Under the pieces are notes generated by a model. That model worked only from the letters and a program-made list of their open reading frames with translations. It made no database searches and was not told where the DNA came from. The position numbers and the translations under genes are program-made. A DNA stretch of 64,000 nucleotides from positions 41,714 through 105,713 of the forward strand of contig JTDE01021502.1 in assembly GCA_014338405.1 (NCBI GenBank), given 5' to 3'. The stretch comes from Paragonimus skrjabini miyazakii. Taxonomy: Eukaryota > Platyhelminthes > Trematoda > Plagiorchiida > Troglotrematidae. Shown here piece after piece: positions 24,392 to 36,300 of the stretch (position 1 is its first letter; each line of letters starts with the position of its first letter).

Positions 24392-27300
24392 CTAGTGAAA
24401 AATAGACAGCACGTGTTAATTCCCACTGGATTTTTTATAGATAATCTTCACCTTTACTGTAGGATTATTCTTGTGTTTGTGTGCTTTATTTTCAGGTCAT
24501 AATTCACGAAACTTCCGGTCATTAGTCACTCGGGGATTACTCTGGATGTAAAGTGCATAATGTTCGAAGATGGGCAAACAGAAGTTATGGGACTGACAAA
24601 ATAATTCAACTAAACCGATTAGAAATTGAGCCACTTCTGAATATATGCAAAGTTCAAGAAAAATTTGTTTCTTCCTCGAATTGAGCTGCCTATTATTACG
24701 ACAGAAGGTTTTATGTGAAAAATGGTTATCACTGGAACACATTTTTGAATGTTCCGGTTAAAGATGAAGTATTTGGTTTTTGATTATTTTTCAGAGGCCA
24801 TGAAGGTGAACAACAATAATCGAAACAGGTCCACATACCATCCACAAGTCTACCACAATCCATAAGTTTGTGCAGCTGACAGATAGCCCCATCAGTTTTG
24901 CGGATATCTTTTGCTGGCAATGTTGTGGGTTAGTTAGTCCAATGAACACTAGTTCATTAAAATATATTCACCTGTTTTTTGTATATACAACCCGTTAAAT
25001 TTCAAGTTTTCTTTCACATATATTAAAAAAAAGATTTACCGTCAAAACTGGTTCTCCTTGCTTTATCAACATATTGCCGATATATACGACACTGACTGTA
25101 TTGAAACACATTATGAGTACTCTTCAGTTTTGGTTTGACCTTTGTGAAGCACTCATCGAAACCCGCGTATATTGCAACTGTAAATGTCATCGTCGTTGTC
25201 AAAATTGCTTAGCAGGATATCTTACTCAAATCAGTATAGTAGCTCTCACCGTTCCAGTGATATATCCAAAAGTTGACAAACTATGTCAGATTTTGTTTGG
25301 ACAAGAATTGTCTCGCCCAAGTTTAGTTATAGAAGCGAAAAATCCCTATTAATGGAGGTGTGTACACACAAATAGGCGCATATTTTGTGCACACTGTTCA
25401 CATAGGGATACTGGAGAACTGCACCACTAACAACCACGATTGCACAATATTGTTAAAACGACAAGAATTTTTGCCAATTATCTTGAGAACTCATACGGAA
25501 CGGCTGCAATAGCCTGTAAATCGCACAGTGCTGACGTAACAAGTCTTATGTTTCTGTCAAAAAGATTGATTAATTTTGTTAGTCTGGGTGACAGATAAAA
25601 GACTCTACTCCTTAAAACGATCCAAACGAATGTGATGATTCTCATGTCAGTTTATACCACTTGTGAATTAGTGATGTTCTGCTCCGCAGAAAAGAGTTAA
25701 CAGTAGCTATTACGTATAGTACCCTCTTGCTTCATCAGGACTAACGGCAAATTACAATCTATCATTGGCCACTCGCAGTCTTGCTCGCAGTATGTAGAAC
25801 CTTCACGACATGTTTACTTTTTTCGTGGAGCATCTTGTTTGCATCTATGCGTAATGTGCATTATAATAATCATTTCCATTATGTTTATCCATCAATTTAA
25901 TAAGAAATAGACCGTTCAAAATCCTCCTGCATGTCTCGTTCCGAAGATAAGTATCCTTCAGGAGCTGGCTTTGGAACATCAGGTTCTCATGTTGTTATAT
26001 AATATACCTGAGGATATCGGAAGTCACATAGAGTTTGTTAGAAGAAGCAAAGAATCGTAGTGCCCACATTCAGAAATGCCTGTAATCTAAAGTACAAGAA
26101 CACATATCTTAGTTTTATACGCGTAGAAACTTCAAATACTGTTATGTATGTCGGTGGTAAAAATTTGCTCGATTCACCGCTAATCTAAACCTCAACACGA
26201 TAGAAGATCTAACAAAGGACCAATACGAACATCGCATTAATAGACAGCTCATCAGAATCAGACGAACAGTCTAAATGTAACGTGATCTGTTTTTCGCCAC
26301 GTTCTCTGATCTGTATTGCATCAATCAGTTCAGTTTGACTTCGCCGATGCCAGTATGATCAGCCATTGACAGACAGTGATACCCTCAATACTTCTGTTCA
26401 TCTATAATTCCGGTGTCTTGTCTCGTGAATAAGAACCGCTTATTACAACCAATACGTCTTCTCCCTATTACTTGCATGATAAGCTTGAGCTCAAATACGA
26501 TTTCTAGGGATATTCGAAGTTCCTAATTCCGAGTACTACAAATTCACACTTCGGAAGACATATTATATAACCAGGTTACATACAGGGGTTTAGCAGAAAC
26601 AGTCAAAACTGACATCTTTACTTCAACGGATGTCAACGCGCAACCAGTATTTGCATGAAAGTAGTCTACATCAAAACCTTTACGACATAGAAGTCCAGCG
26701 CCGAGTGCAAGCGAAAATGTGTTGATAGTCTTTTGTGTGAAGTTCATCAGCACACTAACATTATTGTGTCACTGGAGAAGCGGAAGTTAAACAAACAGGT
26801 TGAGGTTTGCTCAAAACTATGACCTGAGTAACCCTGACAACTGAGGAAATCCTTCTCCTACGAAAGTGGACAAAGCTAACTTCCGGCTTTCCGTATAATT
26901 TACTCCGGTGGCATGACATTATCGTAAATGTCGTGCCAATTACAAACATCGTTTACTGAGGCAAAACAGTGTGTTTTGGCCTTCACAACGAAATGGCCAT
27001 TTATTTTCCTGGCTACTATCACGCACTGTGTATGAATGCCAATGAAGCTAACCACACTGGAAACAGATTCAGCTAACCACGTGAAAAGCACTCAGTTGTA
27101 ACCGTGAGCAAATTTGTACAATCACACGTGTCTTCTTGCTTGGGTCTCTTGTACTACAACAACAGATACTTTATCCTTACGGGTTCAGTTGATTTTTCAA
27201 GATACAACCATTATCCACAATTGGTCGTTGAGGTTTTTACAAGTTGAATCCTGCACATGTGCATGCTAAAACACTAAAGTTGCTTACCGGGTCGTGCTAT

Positions 27301-28875
27301 CTAGCCTTTGTGTGTGCTGAAAAATGTTATGATTTACTTTCCGGTTTGAAGGGTTCGTGGGCAATTAAATCACTCAGTGTGTTCCGTCATGCAGTATATA
27401 AAAGTTTGTTTTGCTACTTGGAGATTGTCACATTAACAGGCAGTTTGCATGGTGCATGTCTCTCCCGAGGTTCAGAATCTGGCGATTAGTCTTGTATTTT
27501 GGTGCATATTCATCCAGGAGGTACGTTCTGAAATGGTTTCAAAACTGTTATTTCTGTGGTGCTGTGGTGCTGTGGTGCTGGCCAGTGCTAACAAGGTACA
27601 TGCCGTTGGCGCATCGCCTGAGGAACCGCACCACAGTGATCGCTGTACCTCGATACGCAGATTTAGTTTGCTCTTGCGATTTGCACGTGGCAACTTAACT
27701 AGGCCAACATCGATTGAACAAGTCAAGATGAGAAACAGTTCACGCGTACTACACATTGTAATTCACAATTAAGCAGAAAAACACGCCAGTCGTTTTACAA
27801 TTCGGAGTAAACACTGACAAACAATGGAAGCGCAGTTCAGAAGACCACACTGCCGTTAGTGTAGATATAACTAAACTCATACTGAATAATTCCATAATTA
27901 CAATCCATCTCCTTGTAAAAAGAGACAGAACAATTTAATTGTCGTTAAATGCCGAACAAGATTTCAGTGAGAAGAAAGGTACTTCCGTTCACTAAATTAA
28001 CCGTATGGTACTACTGTTCGTGATACCACCACTTCTAAAAGATAGGCAACAAAAAACTTGTAGCTCAGGTGACTCAAAACGAACGTTTTATACCATTCTA
28101 GACTGGTTAACCCAGGAACCGTTGAAAGTGAATCTCATCGTTCAAACGAACAATTACACCTTGCAAACAAGTATAGTCACTGCAAAATAACAAAGAACCC
28201 ACAACGTTTATGATAGGTAATTTTCATTTTGGTTACAGTGTGTGCTAGTGAAACACCTACGTCATAAATAAGGATTTATTAATCCGAGATTCCAACTACT
28301 CGTTATTGCAGTTGTTACGAAGTCGTAAAACTATGTAAATCTTCCGGCGCACAACATGTGAAGGGAGCAATAAACTCATGTTAACCTCTTATGTGAACTT
28401 TCAGGAATGCGTGTTGTCTTATGGTTTCTGAGTTTGTTTCAGAGCATCTGGCTTCTCACGCGGTTTTGCTGATCACAACTGCACTTACACCACATTTTAG
28501 CATCCACAACATCGTCACATTGTCTCAATGTAAGGTAAAGCCCATTCTCTGCTGCCGAATTCTATTAGCGTATAACCAGTTATTGATGGTCAGTTTGACT
28601 TTGCTCTAGTCACTGAGTATATTTAGCAATGAGCACCTATTAACCAAGCAGTGAGGTTCGAGTTTATTCAATTTGTATAATTCATATATATAAAAGCAGT
28701 CCTCTGAATCAGTATAACTGAGCTTGATTCATCATCCGACGAAAAAAGATTGGTTGAGAGGAATGTGAAAAGTCAAATATTGAAGCTTTTAAAATTAACC
28801 AAATCCCCGACTACTCATCAGCAACCAATTACATACTCAACTCCGTGACCGTTTGACTGCTGGAATAAATTTGCT

Positions 28876-28975
28876 NNNNNNNNNNNNNNNNNNNNNNNNN
28901 NNNNNNNNNNNNNNNNNNNNNNNNNNNNNNNNNNNNNNNNNNNNNNNNNNNNNNNNNNNNNNNNNNNNNNNNNNN
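28876..28975. other. Assembly gap (100 N)
   Basis: Exactly 100 consecutive N, which usually marks a scaffold gap of unknown true size. It sits inside a repeat cluster. Confidence 0.99.
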
Positions 28976-29075
28976 CTCTAATGAGAGCGAAACTCGAGTC
29001 TAGTGCTTCTTTTCGAAAGGGGCCGACTGGAAAGTCTATGGGGATGCGACAGCTGCGATCAATTGTGGGTGATGT
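28976..29075 (-). mobile_element. RTE-type LINE 3' tail fragment
   Basis: Directly after the gap, a stretch with GAGAGCGAAACTCGAGTC, CTAGTGC and a downstream GCGATCAATTG...GATG aligns by eye with 58256-58350, the non-coding tail of the RTE copy on the minus strand. The element therefore lies in minus orientation here, with the rest lost in, or beyond, the gap. Confidence 0.5.
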
Positions 29076-29175
29076 TCAACTTGAAAATTAACCAAATCCC
29101 CGACTACTCATCAGTAAAATAAAGAAAGGTTTTCTACCATAAATAATAATTTTCATAAGTGTAGTAAGAAGACAT

Positions 29176-29541
29176 ATGTTGCGATACGTTGACATTTCGT
29201 TTACTCTCATCAGTCGCAAACGCGGTGACATTTACATAGGCAGAACAGACCGACAGCTATCTCAACGAGTGGCAGAACACGTCCCGAACTGGTTGAAACA
29301 ACTCATGACACAACAATCTGAAACCGGTGGATCAGTTACCCGAAGCCCCGCATCACCGATAGCCAGACACATCACGATAACAGGTCACCAGATTGACCCA
29401 CTCAGATCGTTCAAAATATTGTTACATCGAAAGAACCCGAAGCTACTGGCCTTTAGCGAAGCCATGTTGATCAGAACTCACCAGCCGGCGCTATGTGCAC
29501 AAAAGTGGTTGAAACAACCCATAGGGTTGCCGTGGTGGTGA
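29176..29541 (+). pseudogene. Penelope-like GIY-YIG endonuclease domain, 5'-truncated
   Basis: The open frame reads RGDIYIGRTDRQLSQRVAEHVPNWL, the hallmark YIGRT-x-R-x-L-x-x-R-x-x-EH-x-P-x-W-L of the C-terminal GIY-YIG endonuclease of Penelope-like retroelements. It goes on through SPIARHI and the catalytic-region glutamate in FSEAMLI to a natural-looking end, LPWW. The apparent start lies inside the inverted arm, so the first 15 or so residues come from the antisense of the element's own tail. The reverse transcriptase that should precede the domain is absent, so the copy cannot move by itself. Confidence 0.85.
29179..29219 (-). ncRNA. Hammerhead-ribozyme-like motif, left arm (minus strand)
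   Basis: On the minus strand: stem I strand TTGCGA (214-219 of the 29 kb block), CTGATGA (29207-29213), then GAAA (29195-29198), then TA (29185-29186) and the pairing stem I strand TCGCAA (29179-29184). The conserved core and a 6-bp stem I are complete; stem II (one G-C pair) and stem III (two pairs, one a wobble) are very short. Hammerheads with short stem III are described in Penelope-like elements. Confidence 0.55.
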
Positions 29542-29627
29542 GGACATAGTGTGTGGTGTGACTGTATGCGTGTCCGTACCCTATCTATCTCTTTTTGTGT
29601 GTCATATATAACTCGCATGTTTTACGC

Positions 29628-29668
29628 TTGCGACTGATGAGAGTAAACGAAATATTAACATATCGCAA
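29628..29668 (+). ncRNA. Hammerhead-ribozyme-like motif, right arm (plus strand)
   Basis: Downstream of the endonuclease frame and in the sense of the element: TTGCGA (29628-29633), CTGATGA (29634-29640), an 8-nt stem II region, GAAA (29649-29652), an 8-nt stem III region, the TA cleavage dinucleotide (29661-29662) and TCGCAA (29663-29668), which pairs with TTGCGA over all six bases. Predicted cleavage would follow 29662. Stems II and III are minimal, so activity, if any, might need a dimer. The location in a Penelope tail matches the known distribution of such ribozymes. Confidence 0.6.
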
Positions 29669-29849
29669 CATATGTCTTCTTACTGCACTTATGAAGTTAC
29701 TAAAGGGAACACAGTGTTTCAAATAATAATTTTGTTTCACTTTTAAACATTTTCAGTTCAGCCCATTCTAATCTTTCTGTCTCTCATGAAAAGGAAGCAA
29801 AAAGTAGTTTACTTTTTCTAAACATTTCACTCACTAGACGACAGAATGG

Positions 29850-30045
29850 CTCGTTACAGCGCTCAATGCAGCGTAAGGCCATTTGAAGCGGTAGGTATTT
29901 GCAATTTTCTTCTTTTGCACCAATTACTTATAAACGAGGTTTGGTGAGAACCTTGTTTAATGGAGCCCGGGAGATTTACACCGATGACGGCTTGCAGGGA
30001 GAGGAGGATATATATATATACTCAAACATCAACTGGTCTTATTCA
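29850..30045 (+). pseudogene. Penelope-like reverse transcriptase fragment
   Basis: The frame contains MQRKAI, a stop, then GRYLQFSSFAPITYKRGLVRTLF and a downstream IYTDDGL. This matches the segment after the YADD region of Penelope reverse transcriptases (W-T-G-x-Y-x-x-F-x-S-F-x-P-x-x-Y-K-x-G-L-V-R-T-L). It lies downstream of the GIY-YIG remnant, in the reverse of the normal order, so it belongs to a second partial copy. It runs into a short TA repeat at 30008-30020. Confidence 0.7.
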
Positions 30046-33000
30046 TTCGGGTTTACATCGGATACGCTGTGTGTGGGAGGAGGAGCAAGCCACCCGCGGT
30101 GACGGCTAAACGCAGGTCTCCTTTGGTTTCGGTCATTGGGACAGGATAATCCGCTTCGGCTGCCGCCAACTACACCTGCGTACCAAGTGTTGTCTTAAAC
30201 AATGACCTTTTCGGATGAAGCTTCCAAATACTGGGCACGCGTATGCGACAAGCTAGTTGGCAAGGTACAAACACTGTTGTAGACACCTGTTTAGGAACAC
30301 ACCTCAAAACCACATAAACCAAACACAGGTTAGTGAGTAAAGTAAGCGCAAACATTCAGGTAGGATGATTACAGCGAATATAGTAGACTAAACCGCGTGT
30401 GTCCATCAAGTACCTAATGGACGGATCACTAAAACGGACATTTTTCTGGAACAATTTTTATACAGTTTTTCTGTACGCTAAATCTTAACTTTCATCCACC
30501 AAGTCACTATTCACTGCGTGATCGCTTGAAGTTTTAAACGTCTCTTTTCACTGATTATTTCCTGTACGTATGAGTTAAGCTTCCAGGGTTCACAAAGAGC
30601 ATCAAGACTTCCGTATAAACAAACATTTCATCCTAAAAATTACTAAAAATTATGACCACAAAATCGATAAAATTAATTAACTTCCCTGACGATCAGCAAC
30701 AGTTAATAAATGAATAGGCAAATATTAGAAAAAAAGGTGTTGACGACAAAAGGAGAAGCTAGATAGCTAAAAAATAATTTTCCCAATTAAACTACATTTA
30801 AAATAGCTTTTAGAATTCAACGCCCAATGAGCACACTTTATGGTACTCTAGTAATACCTGTAGCCACTTGTCGGCCATTAAAAGCAAACTTTGTATTGCG
30901 GTTATATCGGTTAAGTTTTTACTATGCATTTTGCCATACAGAAACAATTCCATGGAAGAAAACTGCGTTTCCAGAAAGGTGGTTATGATTGAAGGCCACG
31001 ATTCGTTTTTCGTCTGCCATTAAGAATCCTCTTAGCTAAGTGAAATGTGCTTACATATGCGTAATTTCAACCTGTGGATTGTCCTACTACTCTCAGTTGT
31101 CTAACATCGATTACATTTGGATTTCTTATATAACGTTTGTTTCGAACAATCTTACTCCTATTTTTATCCCATACCTATGAGGTAATCTGCTCTTCTAGGC
31201 CTTTCCCGTTCATGCGATCTCCCGGCTACCTTTCTCATCGATTTGATAAAAGTCCTTCTTATATATTCTCTCACATCGCTCGCTTCGGAGTGAAGTGAAA
31301 GATATGAACAAGTTGATGTGTGTTGATGTTTTGAGAAGCAGACCTGTTTGTCTGTGAATGTTCAACGGACTATTGAGAAACAATAAGACAATTGCTGGTT
31401 TATTCCGACTTTGCCATATACACGTAGAACGATAAGCCATTTGTTGAAAACATTCGTTTGCAACAGTATTCATGACAGCAAACTACCGTTTGTGTTTTCA
31501 CATTGTTACATATTATTTCATTACTCACTAATAGTTATGAGATAACAATCGAATCAGGCTTGCAGGATATGTTCAAATTTGCTTGTTGAAGTTGGGTAGA
31601 CGGTTTATCTTTCGAAAGTTAAACGTGGACAATTCTGTCGCTGGCATTTACTTAAAGCTGGGAATATTGCGCTGAACAGCAATGAATATGTGACTGTAAT
31701 ATGTAATACAAGACACTACAACCAAATCTCTTCGGAAGTTAACATTACTAAGCGGTGAAGGTATGATCAGCTCACTCTCTGACAAGCTGATTTTAATGTG
31801 ATGTTAAACGCGTAACATTGCAGTCCCCTTTAGCACGTTGACGACAGCGGTCGTACGGATGCTGAAATTACCAGTGCAAAGAAAGTCGATCCAATGACAA
31901 CGACATGAACACCTGTGACATTGTGTAGTTTATGCACCCTTTTATAAGTCTGATACGAATTAAGCAGTTTATTAATTCAGGTGTTATAACATGATCGCGT
32001 TTGTTCACCAGCTATAAGTGTAAAAACGTTTTTTCTATGTAGACTATACAATCCCTTAAAAATCTAAATACCGAAATTTAATTTCGTGTCCTACGCAGCG
32101 ATTTACTGAAATAGTTTTTACTGCTTCTACCATAAATAAGACAATTTACAGATTCATTTTGAGGCTTTAAGCTGGAAAAAAGCCATAGGTTGCGACTCAA
32201 CTAGCTCCCTCAATTTGGGAGATAATTTGGCTGGTTGAGGGCTGACTTCTCATTAATCATTTGGCAAATTTTGGTCAAATCACACGACACAAAAATTATA
32301 GATCGTACGTAAGCTGGTAAGGGCTGTTATAGCCTCCAATATATGATGCGGTCTAGGTCTTTGAGGGACAAGTTCTATAAACATAAGTATGTGGACTTGT
32401 TGATTCAGGTTTTCCGAGTTCACTTCTGCCAGTCTATTCCTTGTGGAAGAGACACAAACATACAAGAACTAACCAGTATCCTCCTGAATTTAAGTTTCTT
32501 TTCATGTATTAAGAGTTACGAACTGACGAAGTTTATATTGTAAAAAGGGAGTAACTTGACAACGGTCAATTCTACTTAGATTTGTTACCGGTAAAAAAGT
32601 CGGTCTATGACTAAAAAAATCATACTATGTTTGTAATAATCTCATGTTTGTTTAATAACTGACCAGCTGCCATACCAAACTGACAAATATGATCTTCTCC
32701 AAACAGGCTAAAATTGAATGTTCAGTCTCCAGTTATGCTTTGCACTCTGACGTAACTCGCCAGCCGAACAGTAATATTGACTCGATAATATAAACATGCA
32801 AACAAATATATACATTTCCTCTTCCGACTTTTCTGCCACCTGCCTTTCCTAACGTCTAGCTTTACTTAATCAATCTAATCGCGTTCATGGAAATATCAAC
32901 TTATCTTAAGACATCAAAATATATGTGCTATGTGATCACTTGGCATACAACTAACACTTGATTAATTTAAACAAAACCTGGACAACTGGAGGGAATTTAA

Positions 33001-33104
33001 AACTATCAGGTTTACGGTAGCTCGCTTGGACAGTGAACAAATGATTCTTTTCTACTAGTCACTGCTACACATTTATTAACTGACAGAATGAATTAATGAC
33101 CTAC

Positions 33105-33388
33105 CCGAATTGTCTAAAGTAAGTTTGTGGAGAGTTGGATCGCTATTATCCGGTTGAATTCGTCTCAAATTGAGTCCATATCTAGGCTGAATGGCCGTCC
33201 ATTCTGGAATTGTGTATGCAGGCAGTCCCTGGGATGAGCGACTGGTCGAACTGAATTCAAATAGCATTTCTGGCGGTCCGTTTGCGATGGTGACGCACGT
33301 CAATTTTACCGCGTCGTCAACGTTTCTCTCCGCAAACAAAAGTGTTTTGTTTATGATTCTTGGAATGAGAATCACCTCGACATCCAAG
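33105..33388 (-). CDS. Ig exon: start of third Ig domain (E3)
   Basis: The acceptor lies in a strong pyrimidine tract (CGTTTCTCTCTC...TTATACAG) and the donor is TCGG/GTAGGT. Entry is phase 2, matching 41185-40581, and exit phase 1, matching 24391-23986. The peptide begins LDVEVILIPR (G strand and linker), carries an N-K-T sequon, and has the Ig B strand DDAVKLTCV with its cysteine at residue 31. It ends in the E strand LHKLTLDNS, which leads directly to the F strand of the next exon. The C strand lacks the usual tryptophan (PPEMLFEF). The open frame extends upstream of the chosen start, but that part is the pyrimidine-rich acceptor region. Confidence 0.87.
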
Positions 33389-36300
33389 CTGTATAAGACA
33401 TGCGCACGAGAGAGAAACGAACAACGGTAAGCTCGCAATAATTTCTCAGAATTCCAATTAGGACATATTAAACAAAAACAAAACTGTACTTAACTTGGTT
33501 AATTCGGATTTGAAGTTTGGGAAACTGATGGGTCAATGAGATGTAAGATAAATCCGCATTAAAACACAATTAAATCACCTCAAACCCTATTGCAAACAAC
33601 AGCTAGTAATCTCAACGTGAAAAGTAAGGTCACGAAGCGGTTCTAACCAGATTCCACTGGCTTAACTTGGTTGCCCGAAAACGATTGGTACAAACTCTCT
33701 ACCTCCCTTGGCCAATCATTGTACATCCACCTGGAAACCAAATATGAGTGAACCACTTCACATTGGTGAACACATGTCTCATGACAGACCAGTGTAACAC
33801 TAACACCTCTATCAATACTCTTACCTTTCCCGAAAAGACTGTGATCCATACCACTTCTGCAGCTTTTTAATGACGCATTTGATTCGTCATACGTTTCGTG
33901 TATAACTCGCGCTTACTCTTTGTAACGGTAAAAGCCTTGTGATAATTACGGGAAACAGTTGTTTGCGAAATTTGACTTCCAATGAATTCTAGAGGAATTT
34001 GGAGGGGATTACTGCAAGTGTTCTGGTACCGAAATATCGGAACGTCTACTTGCTAGGCCTGCAGACGGGAGTATATAGCAGCTAAAATGTATAACCGTGT
34101 GTTCATTTATGGAAAAGCTATTGAGATCCATAACATTCTAATGTGAGTTAATCATATAAATCGATATTCACAAATGCACATTGTACAACACCTTAACCTA
34201 AGCGATGTTCAAACGTGATACGGACAAATACAACACTCGCATGCAATGTTGTATTATGCATTTTGAGCTTAAATGTTTGGAGAACTTTAACCGATGACTG
34301 TGTTGAAAACAGAAGAAGACTGGCCATGTATGACCAACTGTGAGAAAGTGCCTAAATCAATCCTTAAATCACAGTTTTGCATGCAATGTAGTTTGTAGGT
34401 TTATCATTTGTTCGTTGGTTGTTTTTCGACGCCAACACCTTCTTTACCCACTCCAACCCATCTGTCGTCCACATAGTTTACAACAGCAATTGATAACCCG
34501 TTACCTTCGGACTATTTTTATCAGTTATATCGATCAGTTTAAACAAGCATTTGCTTCATAGTGCTGCTTGTCATAACGTGTGTTATTCCATTATGTATAT
34601 ATATGTAGAAGTTACAACAATTTGCTAAACAGAATCACCCTTTAGCACAATTTTTTTTACAGTCATTGATGCGCAACAACACTACGAAAAAACGCTGAGC
34701 AACACATTCATTTAAAGAAACTGTTCATGTATAGATTAGATTCAAATTAACCCTAAGAACCGTGATATCTGCTGCACAATGAAGTTAAGGAGTACGCTTT
34801 TGTAGGATTTCTGCTGTTTTCATCCAAATTTTGCTTTACTCAAATTATGTTTAGTTTTGAAAGAAATAATATACAACAATCTCAGCCATCTCCTCAAGTT
34901 GTCGGTTTCTTTTTTAATATATAAAATACCACTTCCCCGTTTCTTTTCAAGGATGTTAGCAGCCTATGTGATAAGTTAACTATTGAATTGTGTCACACAA
35001 TTTATGTACTATAATAAAATGGAGATTGTCAAAATAAACTTGTTGATATTTTTGTCAATCTGATTCATGTCTAATGTTTTAGTAGTTAAATGAAGTTTTC
35101 ATAAATATAAGATTACAAAAGGTTTCACTCTTCTAAGTTCGAACTGTTGTAACGTTACCAAATATGAGGTTAGTAAATGGCATTTTTACTTTAAGTGGCA
35201 ATAAAGATTCGGTTTTTTGACCCACCACAGTTGACGATTTATACTTAAAATGTGTACCATCAAAGTGCACCGTCCCTGATTGATTACAATGAACTGAAAA
35301 TTGGATGCCTAACCGAACGGAATCACAGCACTGGTCCAGAAACATATTTATCATTCTTGTGATCTGAGAAATTGACTCACACATAACAAAATGTACTATC
35401 CATAATACAAGATGATTTTTCGCATTAGTTAACATTTAGCAGTTTTTGAAAACGAGATTTAAAAAGTGCATGATTATGACAAAATTAAGTGCACAAATCA
35501 ATGTGAAGACTCCAAGAGCTTACATAACTGGTTTTCCTCTTCATTATTCAACCTATACTGGTTAAACAATGAGAAAATATGTTACATTTTAGAAAATACC
35601 AAAATATAAAGTGCACAACCATTATAATCTTGCAAACAAAATACTGCTCTTGGTGGATTACAGCTTTCGTAATTATCCCAGACTTTCGGTTTGTCATCTT
35701 TGATGAAACAGCTTAGTGTCTATCAGTAATTCAAATTCTGTCTGCAATTGTCAGACGCACATGGGAAAATTGACTGTCATTAGGGGTAACGACGTTGTAA
35801 ATCGTGCTTCTCTGAAGTGGATTATTTGAGTTACATGTACCCTTGTTAAACTACTATGGTGATGGTTACTAATGACGCGTCAAATCATGTGTGGAAAAGT
35901 TTTCGCCTTTGTAAGCCAAGCTTAGACTTGTGATTATTCTTTTGCCTCTGTTTCGTGAAAAAACCATTGTATTTATTAGTTTGTTAGACTCGTTATCCGT
36001 AGCTTACGTAACACTAACTGTAGACAATTATTTTGAATATTAATCTCATTTACAAACTGTCAATCATTCACCTCAGTGACCGTACTATGTAAATTGGGTT
36101 TGACCCGATTTTTTATTTTTGCCACAGAATTGTATGCGACAGCTGCCTACAAACTGCCAACTGTTGGAAGTTCATGTTTGTTTGCTTAAGCCGGGTTTAC
36201 CTCAAACTTTCAGAATCGCAGCTTGGATAAAGCGGACTGACGGCAGTGTGTATGTTCTTGCGTGTTAAGAGTCGTGAAATAAGTGTCTAGAGAAGATAAG

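Larger units (their letters stand above)
28791..29114 (+). repeat. 31-bp direct repeats flanking the assembly gap
   Basis: A 31-bp sequence beginning AAAATTAACCAAATCC occurs identically at 28791-28821 and 29084-29114, in the same orientation, with the 100-N gap and an RTE tail fragment between them. The identity ends sharply on both sides of each copy. It may be a duplication, a long target-site duplication around an insertion, or an assembly artefact in which flanking sequence was placed twice. Confidence 0.75.
29154..29720 (+). mobile_element. Truncated Penelope-like element with inverted arms and 13-bp target duplication
   Basis: The insertion is bounded by identical 13-bp repeats (AAATAATAATTTT) at 29141-29153 and 29721-29733. 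The left arm 29154-29222 begins right after the first repeat and is the reverse complement of 29625-29693 with 5 differences in 69, all transitions. Between the arms is a Penelope GIY-YIG endonuclease coding remnant. Penelope-like elements are known for variable target duplications and for terminal repeats placed in direct or inverted order. The reverse transcriptase part is missing, so this is a 5'-truncated copy with an inverted copy of its own tail at the front. Confidence 0.8.
24392..33104 (-). other. 8.7-kb intron between E3 and E4
   Basis: The left 4.4 kb is featureless apart from short open frames. The part from 28.8 to 30.1 kb is a repeat cluster around the assembly gap, listed separately. 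From 30.1 to 33.1 kb the sequence is AT-rich and I recognise nothing. Confidence 0.45.

Noticed and set aside
24729..24920. Minus open frame with a strong internal donor (GATG/GTATGT) and an Ig-like Gly-x-Ser-Val-Ser-Cys in another frame
   Set aside because: The acceptor side has no pyrimidine tract, and the exons on both sides already join in phase with a normal cysteine spacing.
26544..27091. Three neighbouring minus open frames of 60-70 codons
   Set aside because: Looked like a decayed gene, but they are in different frames with no shared homology that I recognise.
27244..27772. Overlapping open frames on both strands around a GTGCTGTG repeat
   Set aside because: The openness is explained by a short tandem repeat and higher GC; no splice signals or domain.
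28791..28821. CTGATGAG on the minus strand in the 31-bp repeat as another hammerhead
   Set aside because: No GAAA block at the required distance and no pairing stem I.
33643..33849. Minus open frame with VSVTLVCHE and SRWMYNDW, resembling an Ig B-C segment
   Set aside because: No acceptor/donor pair gives a phase 2-to-2 exon that would fit between 41185-40581 and 33388-33105, and those two already join well. It may belong to an unrelated repeat.
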